DNA from: Amycolatopsis granulosa
GTDB taxonomy: Bacteria; Actinomycetota; Actinomycetes; Mycobacteriales; Pseudonocardiaceae
DNA length: 64,000 bases
Reading direction: 5' to 3'
NCBI RefSeq assembly: GCF_011758745.1
Contig: NZ_JAANOV010000001.1
Span: 744,001 to 808,000, forward strand
Shown piece after piece: positions 32,510-40,166 of this stretch. The position numbers and the translations under genes were made by a program. Numbering within the stretch: position 1 is the stretch's first letter; each line of letters opens with the position of its first letter. Below the pieces are notes generated by a model. It ran no database searches. It had not been told where the DNA came from and saw only the letters and a list, made by a program, of their open reading frames with translations.

Positions 32510-34123
32510 TCAGCGGGTGGTGAACACGAACCCCTCGTAGCCGTCCTCGCGGACCTCCTCGCACCGCTGCCGGTAGGCACCCAGCCCGGCGACGTAGGGC
32601 ATGAACCGGCGCGGTTTGCCGGGGATGTTCGCACCGAGGTACCAGGAGTTCGCGCGCGGGAACAGCGTGGCGTCCGCGGCCTGCTGCACGTGGTCGGTCC
32701 ACTTCACGGCGGCGTCGTCACGCACCTCGACCTGGGTCGCGCCGGTGCCGTCGGCGTGCCGGACCAGGTCGACCAGCCAGTCGACCTGCTGCTCGGCCGT
32801 GAGCACCATGTTCGACAGCACCGACGGCGCACCCGGGCCGTTGACCGTGAACAGGTTCGGGAACCCGGGGATCTGCACGCCGAGGTAGGTGACCGGGCCG
32901 TCCGCCCACGCCTCGGTGATGCTCCTCCCGCGCGCACCGCTGATGTCGATCCGGGTCAGCGCACCGGTCATCGCGTCGAACCCGGTGGCGTAGACGAGCA
33001 CGTCGAGCTCGTACAGCGCGGCCGTCGTCTCCACGCCCCGCGGGGTGATCCGGGTGATCGGCTCACGCCGCAGGTTGACCAGCGCGACCGTGTCCTTGTT
33101 GAACGTCTCGAAGTACCCGGAGTCGGTGCAGATCCGCTTGGTGCCGATCGGGTGGTCGGTCGGGATGAGATCCCGCGCGGTCACCGGGTCCCGCACGATC
33201 TCCCGGATCTTGCGCTCGGCGAACTCGCGCGCGTAGTCGTTGGCGGTGATGTCGGTGAACTGGTCGGGGAACGTCTTGCCGAACAGCACACCGCCGTTGC
33301 GCCAGCCGGCCTCCAGCGCGGCTTCCCGTTCCTCCGGGGTGCATTCCACGGCCCGCTTCGGGTAGGACTCGTGCGGCGACCCGCCGCCGCTCGCGCGCGC
33401 CTTGGCGCGACGAGCCGGGTACTCGGCGCGGATGCGCCGCTGATCCGCCTCGGTGAGCGGCCGGTTCAGCGCGGGCACGCTGTAGTTCGCGGTGCGCTGG
33501 AACACCGTCAGCGAGTCCGCCTCACGCGCGAGGATCGGCACCGACTGGATCGCCGACGAGCCGGTGCCGATGACGCCGACCCGCTTGCCGGCCAGCGACG
33601 GGCCGGGCTCCGGCCAGCGTGCGGTGAAGTAGGTTTCACCGGCGAATTCGTCCGCACCGGGGATGTCGGGCCGGTTGGGCGCCGACAGCGAACCGGTCGC
33701 GAAGAGCAGGTACCGCGCGCGGTGCTCCTCCCCGCCCGCCGTGCGCACCGTCCACCGCGATGCGTGCTCGTCGAAGCGGGCGGCGGTGACCCGGCGCTCC
33801 AGCAGGACGTGCCGGCGCAGGTCGAACCGGTCGGCGACGTGGTGGATGTAGGCGAGGATCTCGGGCTGGGTCGCGTACCGCTCGCTCCACACCCACTCGT
33901 TCTGGAGGTCCTCGTCGAAGGAGTACGAGTAGTCGATGCTCTCCACGTCGCAGCGGGCACCCGGGTAACGGTTGAAGTACCAGGTGCCGCCGACGTCGGA
34001 ACCGGCTTCGAGGCACACGACGTCGAGCCCGGCGCGGCGGAAGGCGTGCACCGCGTAGAGGCCGGCGAACCCGGCGCCGACGATCAGGACGTCGCGCACC
34101 GGATGGGGGGTGTTGCTGGTCAA
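32510..34123 (-). CDS. Flavin-dependent Baeyer-Villiger-type monooxygenase
   Basis: The 537-residue protein has two dinucleotide sites, GAGFAG at residues 16-21 and GVIGTGSSAIQ near 183-193, plus GGTWYFNRYPGARCDVES, all typical of cyclohexanone/steroid monooxygenases. The Baeyer-Villiger fingerprint FxGxxxHxxxWP is present at 160-171 as FAGETYFTARWP, with Phe166 where His is expected. The start is a TTG at 34123: AAGGAG sits 7 bases upstream and the TTG overlaps the esterase stop. Together with the esterase and SDR of the same operon it could oxidise a C17 side chain or ring ketone to an ester or lactone. The His replacement leaves the reaction type open. Confidence 0.85.
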   Translation of the reverse strand: MTSNTPHPVRDVLIVGAGFAGLYAVHAFRRAGLDVVCLEAGSDVGGTWYFNRYPGARCDVESIDYSYSFDEDLQNEWVWSERYATQPEILAYIHHVADRFDLRRHVLLERRVTAARFDEHASRWTVRTAGGEEHRARYLLFATGSLSAPNRPDIPGADEFAGETYFTARWPEPGPSLAGKRVGVIGTGSSAIQSVPILAREADSLTVFQRTANYSVPALNRPLTEADQRRIRAEYPARRAKARASGGGSPHESYPKRAVECTPEEREAALEAGWRNGGVLFGKTFPDQFTDITANDYAREFAERKIREIVRDPVTARDLIPTDHPIGTKRICTDSGYFETFNKDTVALVNLRREPITRITPRGVETTAALYELDVLVYATGFDAMTGALTRIDISGARGRSITEAWADGPVTYLGVQIPGFPNLFTVNGPGAPSVLSNMVLTAEQQVDWLVDLVRHADGTGATQVEVRDDAAVKWTDHVQQAADATLFPRANSWYLGANIPGKPRRFMPYVAGLGAYRQRCEEVREDGYEGFVFTTR

Positions 34124-35076
34124 GACACTGCTCCTTGTGCTGTGGGGGCGTGCATCCGGTCCCGCAGGTCGTGCCACAGCAGGGCACGGGCCGACCGGGC
34201 GGCCTGGAGGGTCGCGATGGTGAGGAAGCCGTGGAACAGGCCCGGGTAGTGCCGGTGGGTCACCGGCACACCGTCGCGCGCGAGCGCGCCCGCGTACGCC
34301 CGGCCCTCGCTGGCGAGCGGGTCGAGGCCCGCGGTGACCACGATCGCGGGCGGGAGGCCGCGCAGGGTGTCCGCGGCGGAGGGCACGATCCGGTGCCTCG
34401 GCTCGGGGATGCCGTCGCCGGGCAGGTACTGCCGCCAGTACCACTCCATGTGGGCCTTGGTGTTGCCGAAGCCGGTGGCGTAGCGGTGGTAGCTCTCGGT
34501 GTCGCAGGACGGGTCGAGCACCGGGTAGATCAGCACCTGCCCGGCCACCGCGGGACCGCCCTCGTCGCGGGCGGTGAGGCACGCGACCGCGGCGAGGTTG
34601 CCGCCCGCGCTGTCCCCGGCGACGAACACCCGCGCCGGATCACCGCCCAGCTCGGCGGCGTGCGCGGCGGCCCAGCGAAACGCCGCGCACGCGTCGTCCG
34701 CGGCCGCCGGCGCCTTGTGCTCCGGCGCCAGCCGGTAGTCCACCGACACCACCACGGCCCCGGTGCCGGCGGACATCTCCCGGCAGAACCCGTCGTGCGA
34801 CTCGATGTCGCAGAACACGAACCCGCCGCCGTGGCAGAACACGACGACCGGCCGGGGCTCGTCACCGGCGTGGTGCGGGAAGTACACGCGCACCGGCAGG
34901 TCACCACCCGGCCCGGCGAGCACGCGGTCCTCGGTGCGGGCCACGTCGTCGAGGTTGCGCACCGGCTGGCGCCGCGCGGCGATCGCAGCGCGTGCCTGCG
35001 CGCCGGTCATCTCCTCGATGGGCGGGAACCCGGTGTCGAGGGCCTGGATGACCGCGGAGACCTCCGCATCGAACAC
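34120..35076 (-). CDS. Alpha/beta hydrolase, hormone-sensitive-lipase-type esterase
   Basis: The 318-residue protein has the HSL-family oxyanion motif CHGGGFVF (residues 81-88), the nucleophile elbow GDSAGGN with Ser156, the acid in VVTAGLDPLASEG and the His in YPGLFHGF. Such esterases often hydrolyse esters made by Baeyer-Villiger monooxygenases. Here the gene is translationally coupled to one, since the stop of this gene overlaps the TTG start of the monooxygenase. The start is a GTG at 35076 with a GAGGGAG site. A steroid 17-ester or a lactone is a reasonable substrate guess, not a demonstrated one. Confidence 0.85.
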   Translation of the reverse strand: MFDAEVSAVIQALDTGFPPIEEMTGAQARAAIAARRQPVRNLDDVARTEDRVLAGPGGDLPVRVYFPHHAGDEPRPVVVFCHGGGFVFCDIESHDGFCREMSAGTGAVVVSVDYRLAPEHKAPAAADDACAAFRWAAAHAAELGGDPARVFVAGDSAGGNLAAVACLTARDEGGPAVAGQVLIYPVLDPSCDTESYHRYATGFGNTKAHMEWYWRQYLPGDGIPEPRHRIVPSAADTLRGLPPAIVVTAGLDPLASEGRAYAGALARDGVPVTHRHYPGLFHGFLTIATLQAARSARALLWHDLRDRMHAPTAQGAVS

Positions 35077-35088
35077 GTTGCTCCTCCC

Positions 35089-35829
35089 TCAGGCGGTTTG
35101 GCCGCCGTCGATCACGAACTCCTGGCCGGTGCAGTAGCTCGACGCGTCGCTGGCGAGGAACGCGACGAGCGCGGCGACCTCCGCGGGCGTGCCGACGCGC
35201 GGGATCGGCTGGCCGGCGACGGCACCGAGACCGGAGCGGGTGCGCTCGGAGATCATCGCCGTGTCGATCGCGCCGGGGCACACGCAGTTGACGCGGATGC
35301 CGAACTCGCCGAGCTCCTTGGCGGCCGACCGGCTGGCGCCGCGCAGTCCCCATTTCGAGGCGCTGTACCCGAGCCCGCCGCCGAAGCCCATGACGGCCGC
35401 GGTGGAGGCGATGTTGACGATCGACCCACCGCGCTCGCGCATGAGCGGCAGCACCGCCTGCATGCCGAGGATCGGGCCGACGAGGTTGACGCCAAGAGTC
35501 CGGGTTAGATATGCCTCCTCCATCGTCGCAAGCGGCGCCTTGCGGTAATAGCCCGCGTTGTTGACGAGCACGTCGAGGCGGCCGAACTCGGCCCCGGTGC
35601 GGCGCACGGCCTCGGCCCACGCGGACCTGCTGCTCACGTCGAGCGCCAGTGCGAGCGTCTGCGCGCCGAGTTCGGCCGCGACGGCCGCGACCGCGTTCTC
35701 GTCCAGGTCGGCCAGGACGACGTGCGCACCCAGGCGAGCCATGGTCCTGGCGTGCTCGGCGCCCTGTCCCTGGGCGGCCCCGGTGACGAGCACGACCTTG
35801 TCCCGCAAATCCACCAGCTGCTCCGTCAC
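35089..35829 (-). CDS. Short-chain dehydrogenase, hydroxysteroid dehydrogenase-like
   Basis: The 246-residue classical SDR has VVLVTGAAQGQGAEHARTMA at the cofactor site, NNAGYYRKAPLATM, and the catalytic set in VNIASTAAVMGFGGGLGYSA plus SKWGLRGASR. It ends SSYCTGQEFVIDGGQTA. The GAAQGQGAEHAR motif and overall length resemble 3alpha(20beta)-hydroxysteroid dehydrogenase-type SDRs. It is the first gene of the SDR-esterase-monooxygenase operon, with a KstR2-type box 32 bases upstream. A GTG at 35829 (GAGG 9 bases upstream) is preferred over the ATG at 35838, which abuts the GAGG. Confidence 0.82.
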   Translation of the reverse strand: MTEQLVDLRDKVVLVTGAAQGQGAEHARTMARLGAHVVLADLDENAVAAVAAELGAQTLALALDVSSRSAWAEAVRRTGAEFGRLDVLVNNAGYYRKAPLATMEEAYLTRTLGVNLVGPILGMQAVLPLMRERGGSIVNIASTAAVMGFGGGLGYSASKWGLRGASRSAAKELGEFGIRVNCVCPGAIDTAMISERTRSGLGAVAGQPIPRVGTPAEVAALVAFLASDASSYCTGQEFVIDGGQTA

Positions 35830-35860
35830 GTTCCACATCCTCGGGTCGTACCGAATGTCG

Positions 35861-35874
35861 AGCAAGCGCTTGGT
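35861..35874. promoter_or_regulatory. KstR2-type box (14 bp) for the SDR-esterase-monooxygenase operon
   Basis: AGCAAGCGCTTGGT matches the KstR2 consensus at every fixed base and lies 32 bases before the SDR start. Confidence 0.8.
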
Positions 35875-35927
35875 GTGGAGACGATACACGGTCGCGGGCC
35901 GCGGAGCGAGGGCCCGCGACCGGTCTA

Positions 35928-35943
35928 CCTAGCAATTGCTTGC
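35928..35943. promoter_or_regulatory. Long-form box in front of the ipdB-like remnant
   Basis: CCTAGCAATTGCTTGC has the perfect core AGCAATTGCT and the 16-bp spacing. It faces the decayed ipdB-like gene, so it may be a relic of that gene's promoter. Confidence 0.5.
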
Positions 35944-36029
35944 TCAGTTCGATACGATCTGCGGCATGGCCGGCAGGGGCTGAAGTGCGGGCGGATCTTC
36001 GCCGTCGTCGTGAGCGGCCGCCGGCACGG

Positions 36030-36291
36030 CACGATGGGGGGCGCAGGCTCGACCGGTTCGGCTGCCGGCACATCTCGCCCATGGGCGGCTGGCGACGGCC
36101 GGAGCGCCGGCTGATCGGCGCGCCCGGCAAACACGGTGAAGCGTCGCGCGGACTACTGGGTGCCGCGGCCCCCGGTGAAGCTCTTGCACGACCGCGCAGT
36201 GGTGAACACCGACCTGGCGGTGCTGGACCACGACGCGGAGGGACGATCTACGAGACTCTGCATCCCGCAGGAAGCCGGGACCAGGAGGTCG
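36030..36291 (+). pseudogene. Decayed ipdB-like CoA-transferase beta subunit remnant
   Basis: Frame 3 around 36051-36137 reads DRFGCRHISPMGGWRRPERR then LIGAPGKHG, which aligns with DRYGNTNISALGDHARPKVQ then LIGVRGAPGN of the intact IpdB encoded at 30763. A frameshift near 36130 moves the match to frame 1, where ADYWVPR aligns with VSYWVPK. About 30 residues are then missing before VVNTDLAVLDHDAEGRSTRL, which aligns with VVTNLAVFDFAPEGGAMRLR. The similarity stops where the convergent kstR2 gene ends. No start codon, no intact frame and no partner alpha subunit are present, so this is a broken remnant of a second IpdB-type gene. Confidence 0.75.
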
Positions 36292-36294
36292 CGG

Positions 36295-36933
36295 CTAACT
36301 CGTGAGCAGACCGCCGTAGAGGACGTCGAGGTACTGCTTGGCCACCGCCTCCGGCTTGTACTTGCCCCGGGGGCGGTACCAGCGCACCGTGGACCACACG
36401 GTGTCGCGGATGAACCGGTACATCAGGTTCATGTCGACGTCCTCGCGGAACACCCCGGCCTTCTGGCCGGCGAGCAGCACGCGCAGCCACGCCTTTTCGA
36501 CCTGGCGGCTGCACTCGCCGACGTACTCGAAGCCCGGCTGCCGCAACAGCGTGTCCACTTGGTTCTGGTAGAGCGCGACGGCATGCGGGGTGGTCGAGAT
36601 CGACTGGAACGAGGCCGCGATCAGCTCGTCGAGGGCCTGGCGGGGGTCCTCGAACTCCCGCTCGATCCGGTTGAACCGGTCGAGCAGGTCGGTGAGGAAC
36701 CCGCGCAGGATCTCGTCGAGCATCGCCTCCTTGGAGCTGAAGTGGTGGTAGAGGCTGCCGGAGAGAATGCCGGCCTCGTCCGCGATGTCGCGGACCGTGG
36801 TCTCGGCGTACCCGCGCGTGGCGAACAGCGCCGCGGCGATGCCGAGCAGTTCGTCCCGGCGGTCCGAGCCGCTGCTGCCGCCGGCCGGGCCCGCCGCACG
36901 TTTGACGCTGCCCCGACGGGTCCTCGTCGCCAT
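36295..36933 (-). CDS. kstR2: KstR2, TetR-family repressor of HIP catabolism
   Basis: The 212-residue TetR protein has TTVRDIADEAGILSGSLYHH as its DNA-binding helix-turn-helix and a C-terminal domain with YRFIRDTVWSTVRWYRPRGK, both very like mycobacterial KstR2. KstR2 represses HIP genes and is released by HIP-CoA. It is divergent from fadD3, the enzyme that makes the inducer, as in Mycobacterium. Its own promoter carries a box at 36965-36978. The ATG at 36933 (GGAGG upstream) is preferred over one at 36969, which lies inside the operator. Confidence 0.93.
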   Translation of the reverse strand: MATRTRRGSVKRAAGPAGGSSGSDRRDELLGIAAALFATRGYAETTVRDIADEAGILSGSLYHHFSSKEAMLDEILRGFLTDLLDRFNRIEREFEDPRQALDELIAASFQSISTTPHAVALYQNQVDTLLRQPGFEYVGECSRQVEKAWLRVLLAGQKAGVFREDVDMNLMYRFIRDTVWSTVRWYRPRGKYKPEAVAKQYLDVLYGGLLTS

Positions 36934-36964
36934 CTCGCTTCCCTCCCGCAGTCGCGAACTCCAC

Positions 36965-36978
36965 ACCAAGCGATTGGT
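36965..36978. promoter_or_regulatory. KstR2-type box at kstR2
   Basis: ACCAAGCGATTGGT matches the consensus with one change in the right half-site (ATTG for CTTG). It lies 32 bases before the kstR2 start and indicates autoregulation. Confidence 0.75.
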
Positions 36979-37088
36979 TTTCCGAAGTTTGCCACAGTCG
37001 GGCCCGCACGGCTGGCCCGACCTGCCCCGCGGGACCGCCCCGGCGGTTTTGGGTCTGGCCCCGCCGCACCCCCGCCGTTAGTATACCT

Positions 37089-37102
37089 AGCAAGCACTTG
37101 GT
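37089..37102. promoter_or_regulatory. KstR2-type box at fadD3
   Basis: AGCAAGCACTTGGT fits AnCAAGnnCTTGnT exactly and lies 18 bases before the fadD3 start, between its ribosome-binding site and the upstream CCTAG half-site. Confidence 0.8.
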
Positions 37103-37119
37103 CGTTTTGGAGGAGAGCT

Positions 37120-38736
37120 GTGGGTACGGTGGACGTCCCGATGACCATCCCCCGCCTCGTCGCCGAGGTGGCGCGCAGGCATCCCGATCAGCCGGCGGTC
37201 GTCGACGGAAATGTCCGGATCACCTACGCGCAGCTGGCCGAGCAGGTGACCGACACGGCTCGCGCGTACGCGGTTCGCGGGCTGCGCCGGGGCGACCGGG
37301 CCGCGGTCTGGGCCCCGAACCGGCTGGAATTCGTGCTGGCCGTCCTCGGCGCGCAGACCATCGGCGCCGCGGTCGTGCCCTTGAACAGCCGGTACCGGGG
37401 TCACGAGGCCGCGACGATCCTCGCCCGCTCGCGCGCCGCCACACTCGTGCTCGCCGGCGGCTTCCTCGGCACCGACTTCCTGGGCATGCTCCGCGCGGCC
37501 GCCGCCGAGCTGCCGGGGCCCGCCGGACGGGGCCCGGTGCCCGGCCTGCCGCACCTGCACACCGTGGTCGACCTGGGCGCCGGGACCTCCGACGGGGACG
37601 TGCTGTCCTGGGCCGGTTTCACCGAGGGCGGACGGGGCGTCGACCAGGACCGGTTCGCGGCCATGGTGGCGGCCGTCACACCGGACGACATCTGCGACAT
37701 CATGTTCACCTCGGGCACCACCGGGGTGCCGAAGGGGGTGCTGAGCGCGCACCGGCAGACGATCGACGTCGCCCGGATCTGGGCCGAGCGCGCCGGACTG
37801 GGCACCGGCGACCGCTACGCCGTCGTCAACCCGCTCTTCCACGGCTTCGGCTACAAGGCGGGCATGGTCGCCTCGCTCACCGCGGGCACCACGATCTACC
37901 CGGTCCCCGCGTTCGACGCCGACGCACTGCTGGAGCTCATCCAGGCCGAGCGGATCTCCGTGCTCCCGGGCCCGCCGACACTGTTCACGTCGCTGCTCAA
38001 CCACCCGCGGCTGCACCGGTACGACACCTCGTCGCTGCGGTACTCGGTCGCCGGCGCGGCGACCGTACCGCGATCGCTGTTCCGGCGGATGCGCGAGGAG
38101 CTGGGGTTCGACTCGGTGAGCCAGGCGTACGGCCTGACCGAGGCCGTCGTCGTCACGCAGTCCCGGCCGGACGAGGACCCGGAGCACCTCGCCGAGACCA
38201 CCGGCCCACCGGTCGAGGGCATGGAGGTGCGCATCGCCGGCCCCGACGGCCGCGAGGTGCCGGCCGGCGAGGAGGGCGAGATCCTCATCCGTGGTCGCAA
38301 CGTCATGCTGGGCTACTTCGAGGACGAGCGCGCCACGGCCGCGGCGATCGACGCCGGCGGCTGGTTCCACAGCGGCGACGTCGGCAGGGTCGACGAGCAC
38401 GGATGCCTCCAGATCACCGACCGGATCAAGGACATGTTCACCGTCGGCGGGTTCAACGTCTACCCGGCGGAGGTGGAGAACGTGCTCGCGTCTCACCCGG
38501 ACGTGTCGGAATCGGCCGTCGTCGCGAAACCCGACCCGCGGATGGGGTCGGTGGCGCTCGCGTTCGTCGTGCCGCGCCGGGACGCCACACCGAGCGTGGC
38601 GGAGCTGATCGAGTACTGCCGCGCCCGGCTGGCGAACTTCAAGGTGCCGCGCGAGATCGTGGTGCGCGCGGAGCTGCCGAAGAACGCCAGCGGCAAGATC
38701 CTCAAGACCGAACTGCGCGCCATCTCCCGGGCGTGA
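37120..38736 (+). CDS. fadD3: HIP-CoA ligase FadD3
   Basis: The 538-residue acyl-CoA synthetase has the AMP-binding P-loop IMFTSGTTGVPKGVLSAHRQ, the motif VSQAYGLTEAVVVTQ, GGWFHSGDVGRVDEHGCLQI, and the C-terminal Lys region in LPKNASGKILKTELR. FadD3 ligates CoA to HIP and starts ring C/D degradation. The divergent kstR2 and the operator at 37089 support this member of the large FadD family. It starts at the GTG at 37120 after GGAGGAG. The same frame stays open upstream into the pseudogene, but that region is operator DNA and is not coding. Confidence 0.92.
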   Translation: MGTVDVPMTIPRLVAEVARRHPDQPAVVDGNVRITYAQLAEQVTDTARAYAVRGLRRGDRAAVWAPNRLEFVLAVLGAQTIGAAVVPLNSRYRGHEAATILARSRAATLVLAGGFLGTDFLGMLRAAAAELPGPAGRGPVPGLPHLHTVVDLGAGTSDGDVLSWAGFTEGGRGVDQDRFAAMVAAVTPDDICDIMFTSGTTGVPKGVLSAHRQTIDVARIWAERAGLGTGDRYAVVNPLFHGFGYKAGMVASLTAGTTIYPVPAFDADALLELIQAERISVLPGPPTLFTSLLNHPRLHRYDTSSLRYSVAGAATVPRSLFRRMREELGFDSVSQAYGLTEAVVVTQSRPDEDPEHLAETTGPPVEGMEVRIAGPDGREVPAGEEGEILIRGRNVMLGYFEDERATAAAIDAGGWFHSGDVGRVDEHGCLQITDRIKDMFTVGGFNVYPAEVENVLASHPDVSESAVVAKPDPRMGSVALAFVVPRRDATPSVAELIEYCRARLANFKVPREIVVRAELPKNASGKILKTELRAISRA

Positions 38737-38757
38737 GGCGGTCGCGGGCCGGCGACG

Positions 38758-39282
38758 TCAGGCGCCGCCGGCCCAGAACTCCTGCCACGACCGCCACTTC
38801 TCCGGCAGCGTGGCGGAGTCGACCAGCGGGTTCCCCGGGAAGTGGAACCGGCCCCCGGCGTCCTTCGGTCCGTGCCGCACGTCGGCCGCGTAGAAGGGCT
38901 GCACCGTGCGACTGCGGAACCGCCATCCCTCCGGCGTGCGCTCGTAGCGGTCCCAGTACTGCATCGGCATGACGATCCACTCGTCGCCCACCTCGTGCTC
39001 CGGACGGCAGTACACCACACCCGTGGCGTGGTCGGCGCCGGTGAACTCGATGACGTGGTTGCCGATCAGGTGGAACGTGATCCCGTACGGGCGCAGCACC
39101 GGGCCGAACCAGGCGGCGAGCGCCTCCCGGCCGGTGCCCCCGCCGGCGACGCGCACGTCGGGGACGAACAGCGACACGAGGCGATCGACGTCGCGGGAGT
39201 CCAGCGCGAGCGCGTAGGTGCTCACGAGCCGGCGGATCTCCTCGATCGATTCCAGGCGGTCGAGCCGGTCGGCGACGGACAC
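38758..39282 (-). CDS. SnoaL/NTF2-like protein, possible steroid dehydratase or isomerase
   Basis: The 174-residue protein has the SnoaL-like fold in the style of the bile-acid dehydratase BaiE. It carries Tyr23-x4-Asp28 (YALALD) in the first helix and His71/His76 in FHLIGNHVIEF, the positions of the BaiE Tyr, Asp and His. A C-terminal extension with FYAADVRHGPKDAGGRFHFP follows. The start is a GTG at 39282 with GAGGGGAG upstream. It is the second gene of an SDR-SnoaL operon whose promoter carries a long-form box at 40115-40130. A hydroxysteroid dehydratase is an attractive but untested guess. Confidence 0.72.
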   Translation of the reverse strand: MSVADRLDRLESIEEIRRLVSTYALALDSRDVDRLVSLFVPDVRVAGGGTGREALAAWFGPVLRPYGITFHLIGNHVIEFTGADHATGVVYCRPEHEVGDEWIVMPMQYWDRYERTPEGWRFRSRTVQPFYAADVRHGPKDAGGRFHFPGNPLVDSATLPEKWRSWQEFWAGGA

Positions 39283-39308
39283 GCGCGCTCTCCCCTCATC
39301 CCGGTCCC

Positions 39309-40058
39309 TCATCTCGGTGCGTGCTGCAGGAAGGCGGGCCACTCGCCCCCGCCGTCGACGTTGAGCACCGCACCGGTGATGTGCGCGGCGAGGTCGGTGG
39401 CGAGCAGGAGGCACGCCTGCCCGACGTCGGCGGGCGTGGCGAAGACTCCGCGCGGGATGGTGGCGGCGATGCGCGCGGCCTGCTCGGCGTCGCCGTAGTG
39501 ATCGGTCGCACCGGGGGTCGCGACGAGCCCGGCGCTGACCGCGTTGACCCGCACGCGCGGCGCCCACTCGACGGCGAGGCTGCGCGTGAGGCTCTCCAGG
39601 GCCGCCTTCGCCGCACCGTACACGGCGGTGCCGGGACTCGCGCGGCGCGCGCTGATCGAGGTGATGTTGAGGACGACCCCGCCCTCGTCCTGCTCGCACA
39701 TCACCGGGTGCACGGCGTGCGCGACGTAGGCCGCGCTGAGGAAGTTCAGCTCGACGATCCGGCGGTGGAACCGCGTGGAGGCGCCGGCGAACTCGCTGAA
39801 CGGGGCGCCACCGGCGTTGTTGACGACGATGTCGATGTGCCCGTGCCGCTCCGCGACCTCCTCGACCCAGCGGGCGATCTGCTGTTCGTCCCGGACGTCG
39901 ACCCGGGTGTAGCCGGGCACCCCGTCCCGGTCGCTGCGGCCACACGTCTCGACGGCCGCGCCCGCGGCGCGGAAGGTCTCGACGATGCCGGCGCCCACGC
40001 CGCGCGCACCCCCCGTCACCAGGGCGACCTTGCCCGACAGGCCCAGTTCGATCGTCAC
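39309..40058 (-). CDS. Short-chain dehydrogenase of the KstR2-type regulon (Rv3549c-like)
   Basis: The 249-residue SDR has VALVTGGARGVGAGIVETFR at the cofactor site, NNAGGAPFSEFAGASTRFHR, and the catalytic set in NITSISARRASPGTAVYGAA and KAALESLTRSLAVEW. It resembles an SDR that accompanies echA20 in mycobacterial KstR2 regulons. It starts at a GTG (40058) in front of the SnoaL-like gene, with the shared long-form box 57 bases upstream. It probably oxidises or reduces a hydroxyl group on a steroid or HIP derivative. Confidence 0.82.
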   Translation of the reverse strand: MTIELGLSGKVALVTGGARGVGAGIVETFRAAGAAVETCGRSDRDGVPGYTRVDVRDEQQIARWVEEVAERHGHIDIVVNNAGGAPFSEFAGASTRFHRRIVELNFLSAAYVAHAVHPVMCEQDEGGVVLNITSISARRASPGTAVYGAAKAALESLTRSLAVEWAPRVRVNAVSAGLVATPGATDHYGDAEQAARIAATIPRGVFATPADVGQACLLLATDLAAHITGAVLNVDGGGEWPAFLQHAPR

Positions 40059-40114
40059 TTCCCCGTCCCCCTTGCCGCTCGATTCGTCACCAACCTCCAT
40101 CCTAGCGTGGAAAA

Positions 40115-40130
40115 CCAAACAAATGCTAGG
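40115..40130. promoter_or_regulatory. Long-form (16 bp) box in the SDR / LLM divergent promoter
   Basis: CCAAACAAATGCTAGG resembles the echA20 element. A partial half-site CCTAGCG lies just upstream at 40101-40107. It can serve both divergent operons. Confidence 0.55.
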
Positions 40131-40166
40131 TTCGGTCAGGAGTCGATGACCTGGGAGGTCTTTCTG

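Noticed and set aside
36136-37119. An open frame that would extend fadD3 about 330 codons upstream.
   Set aside because: It runs antisense through kstR2 and over two KstR2-type boxes. The GTG at 37120 with GGAGGAG gives the standard FadD3 N-terminus.
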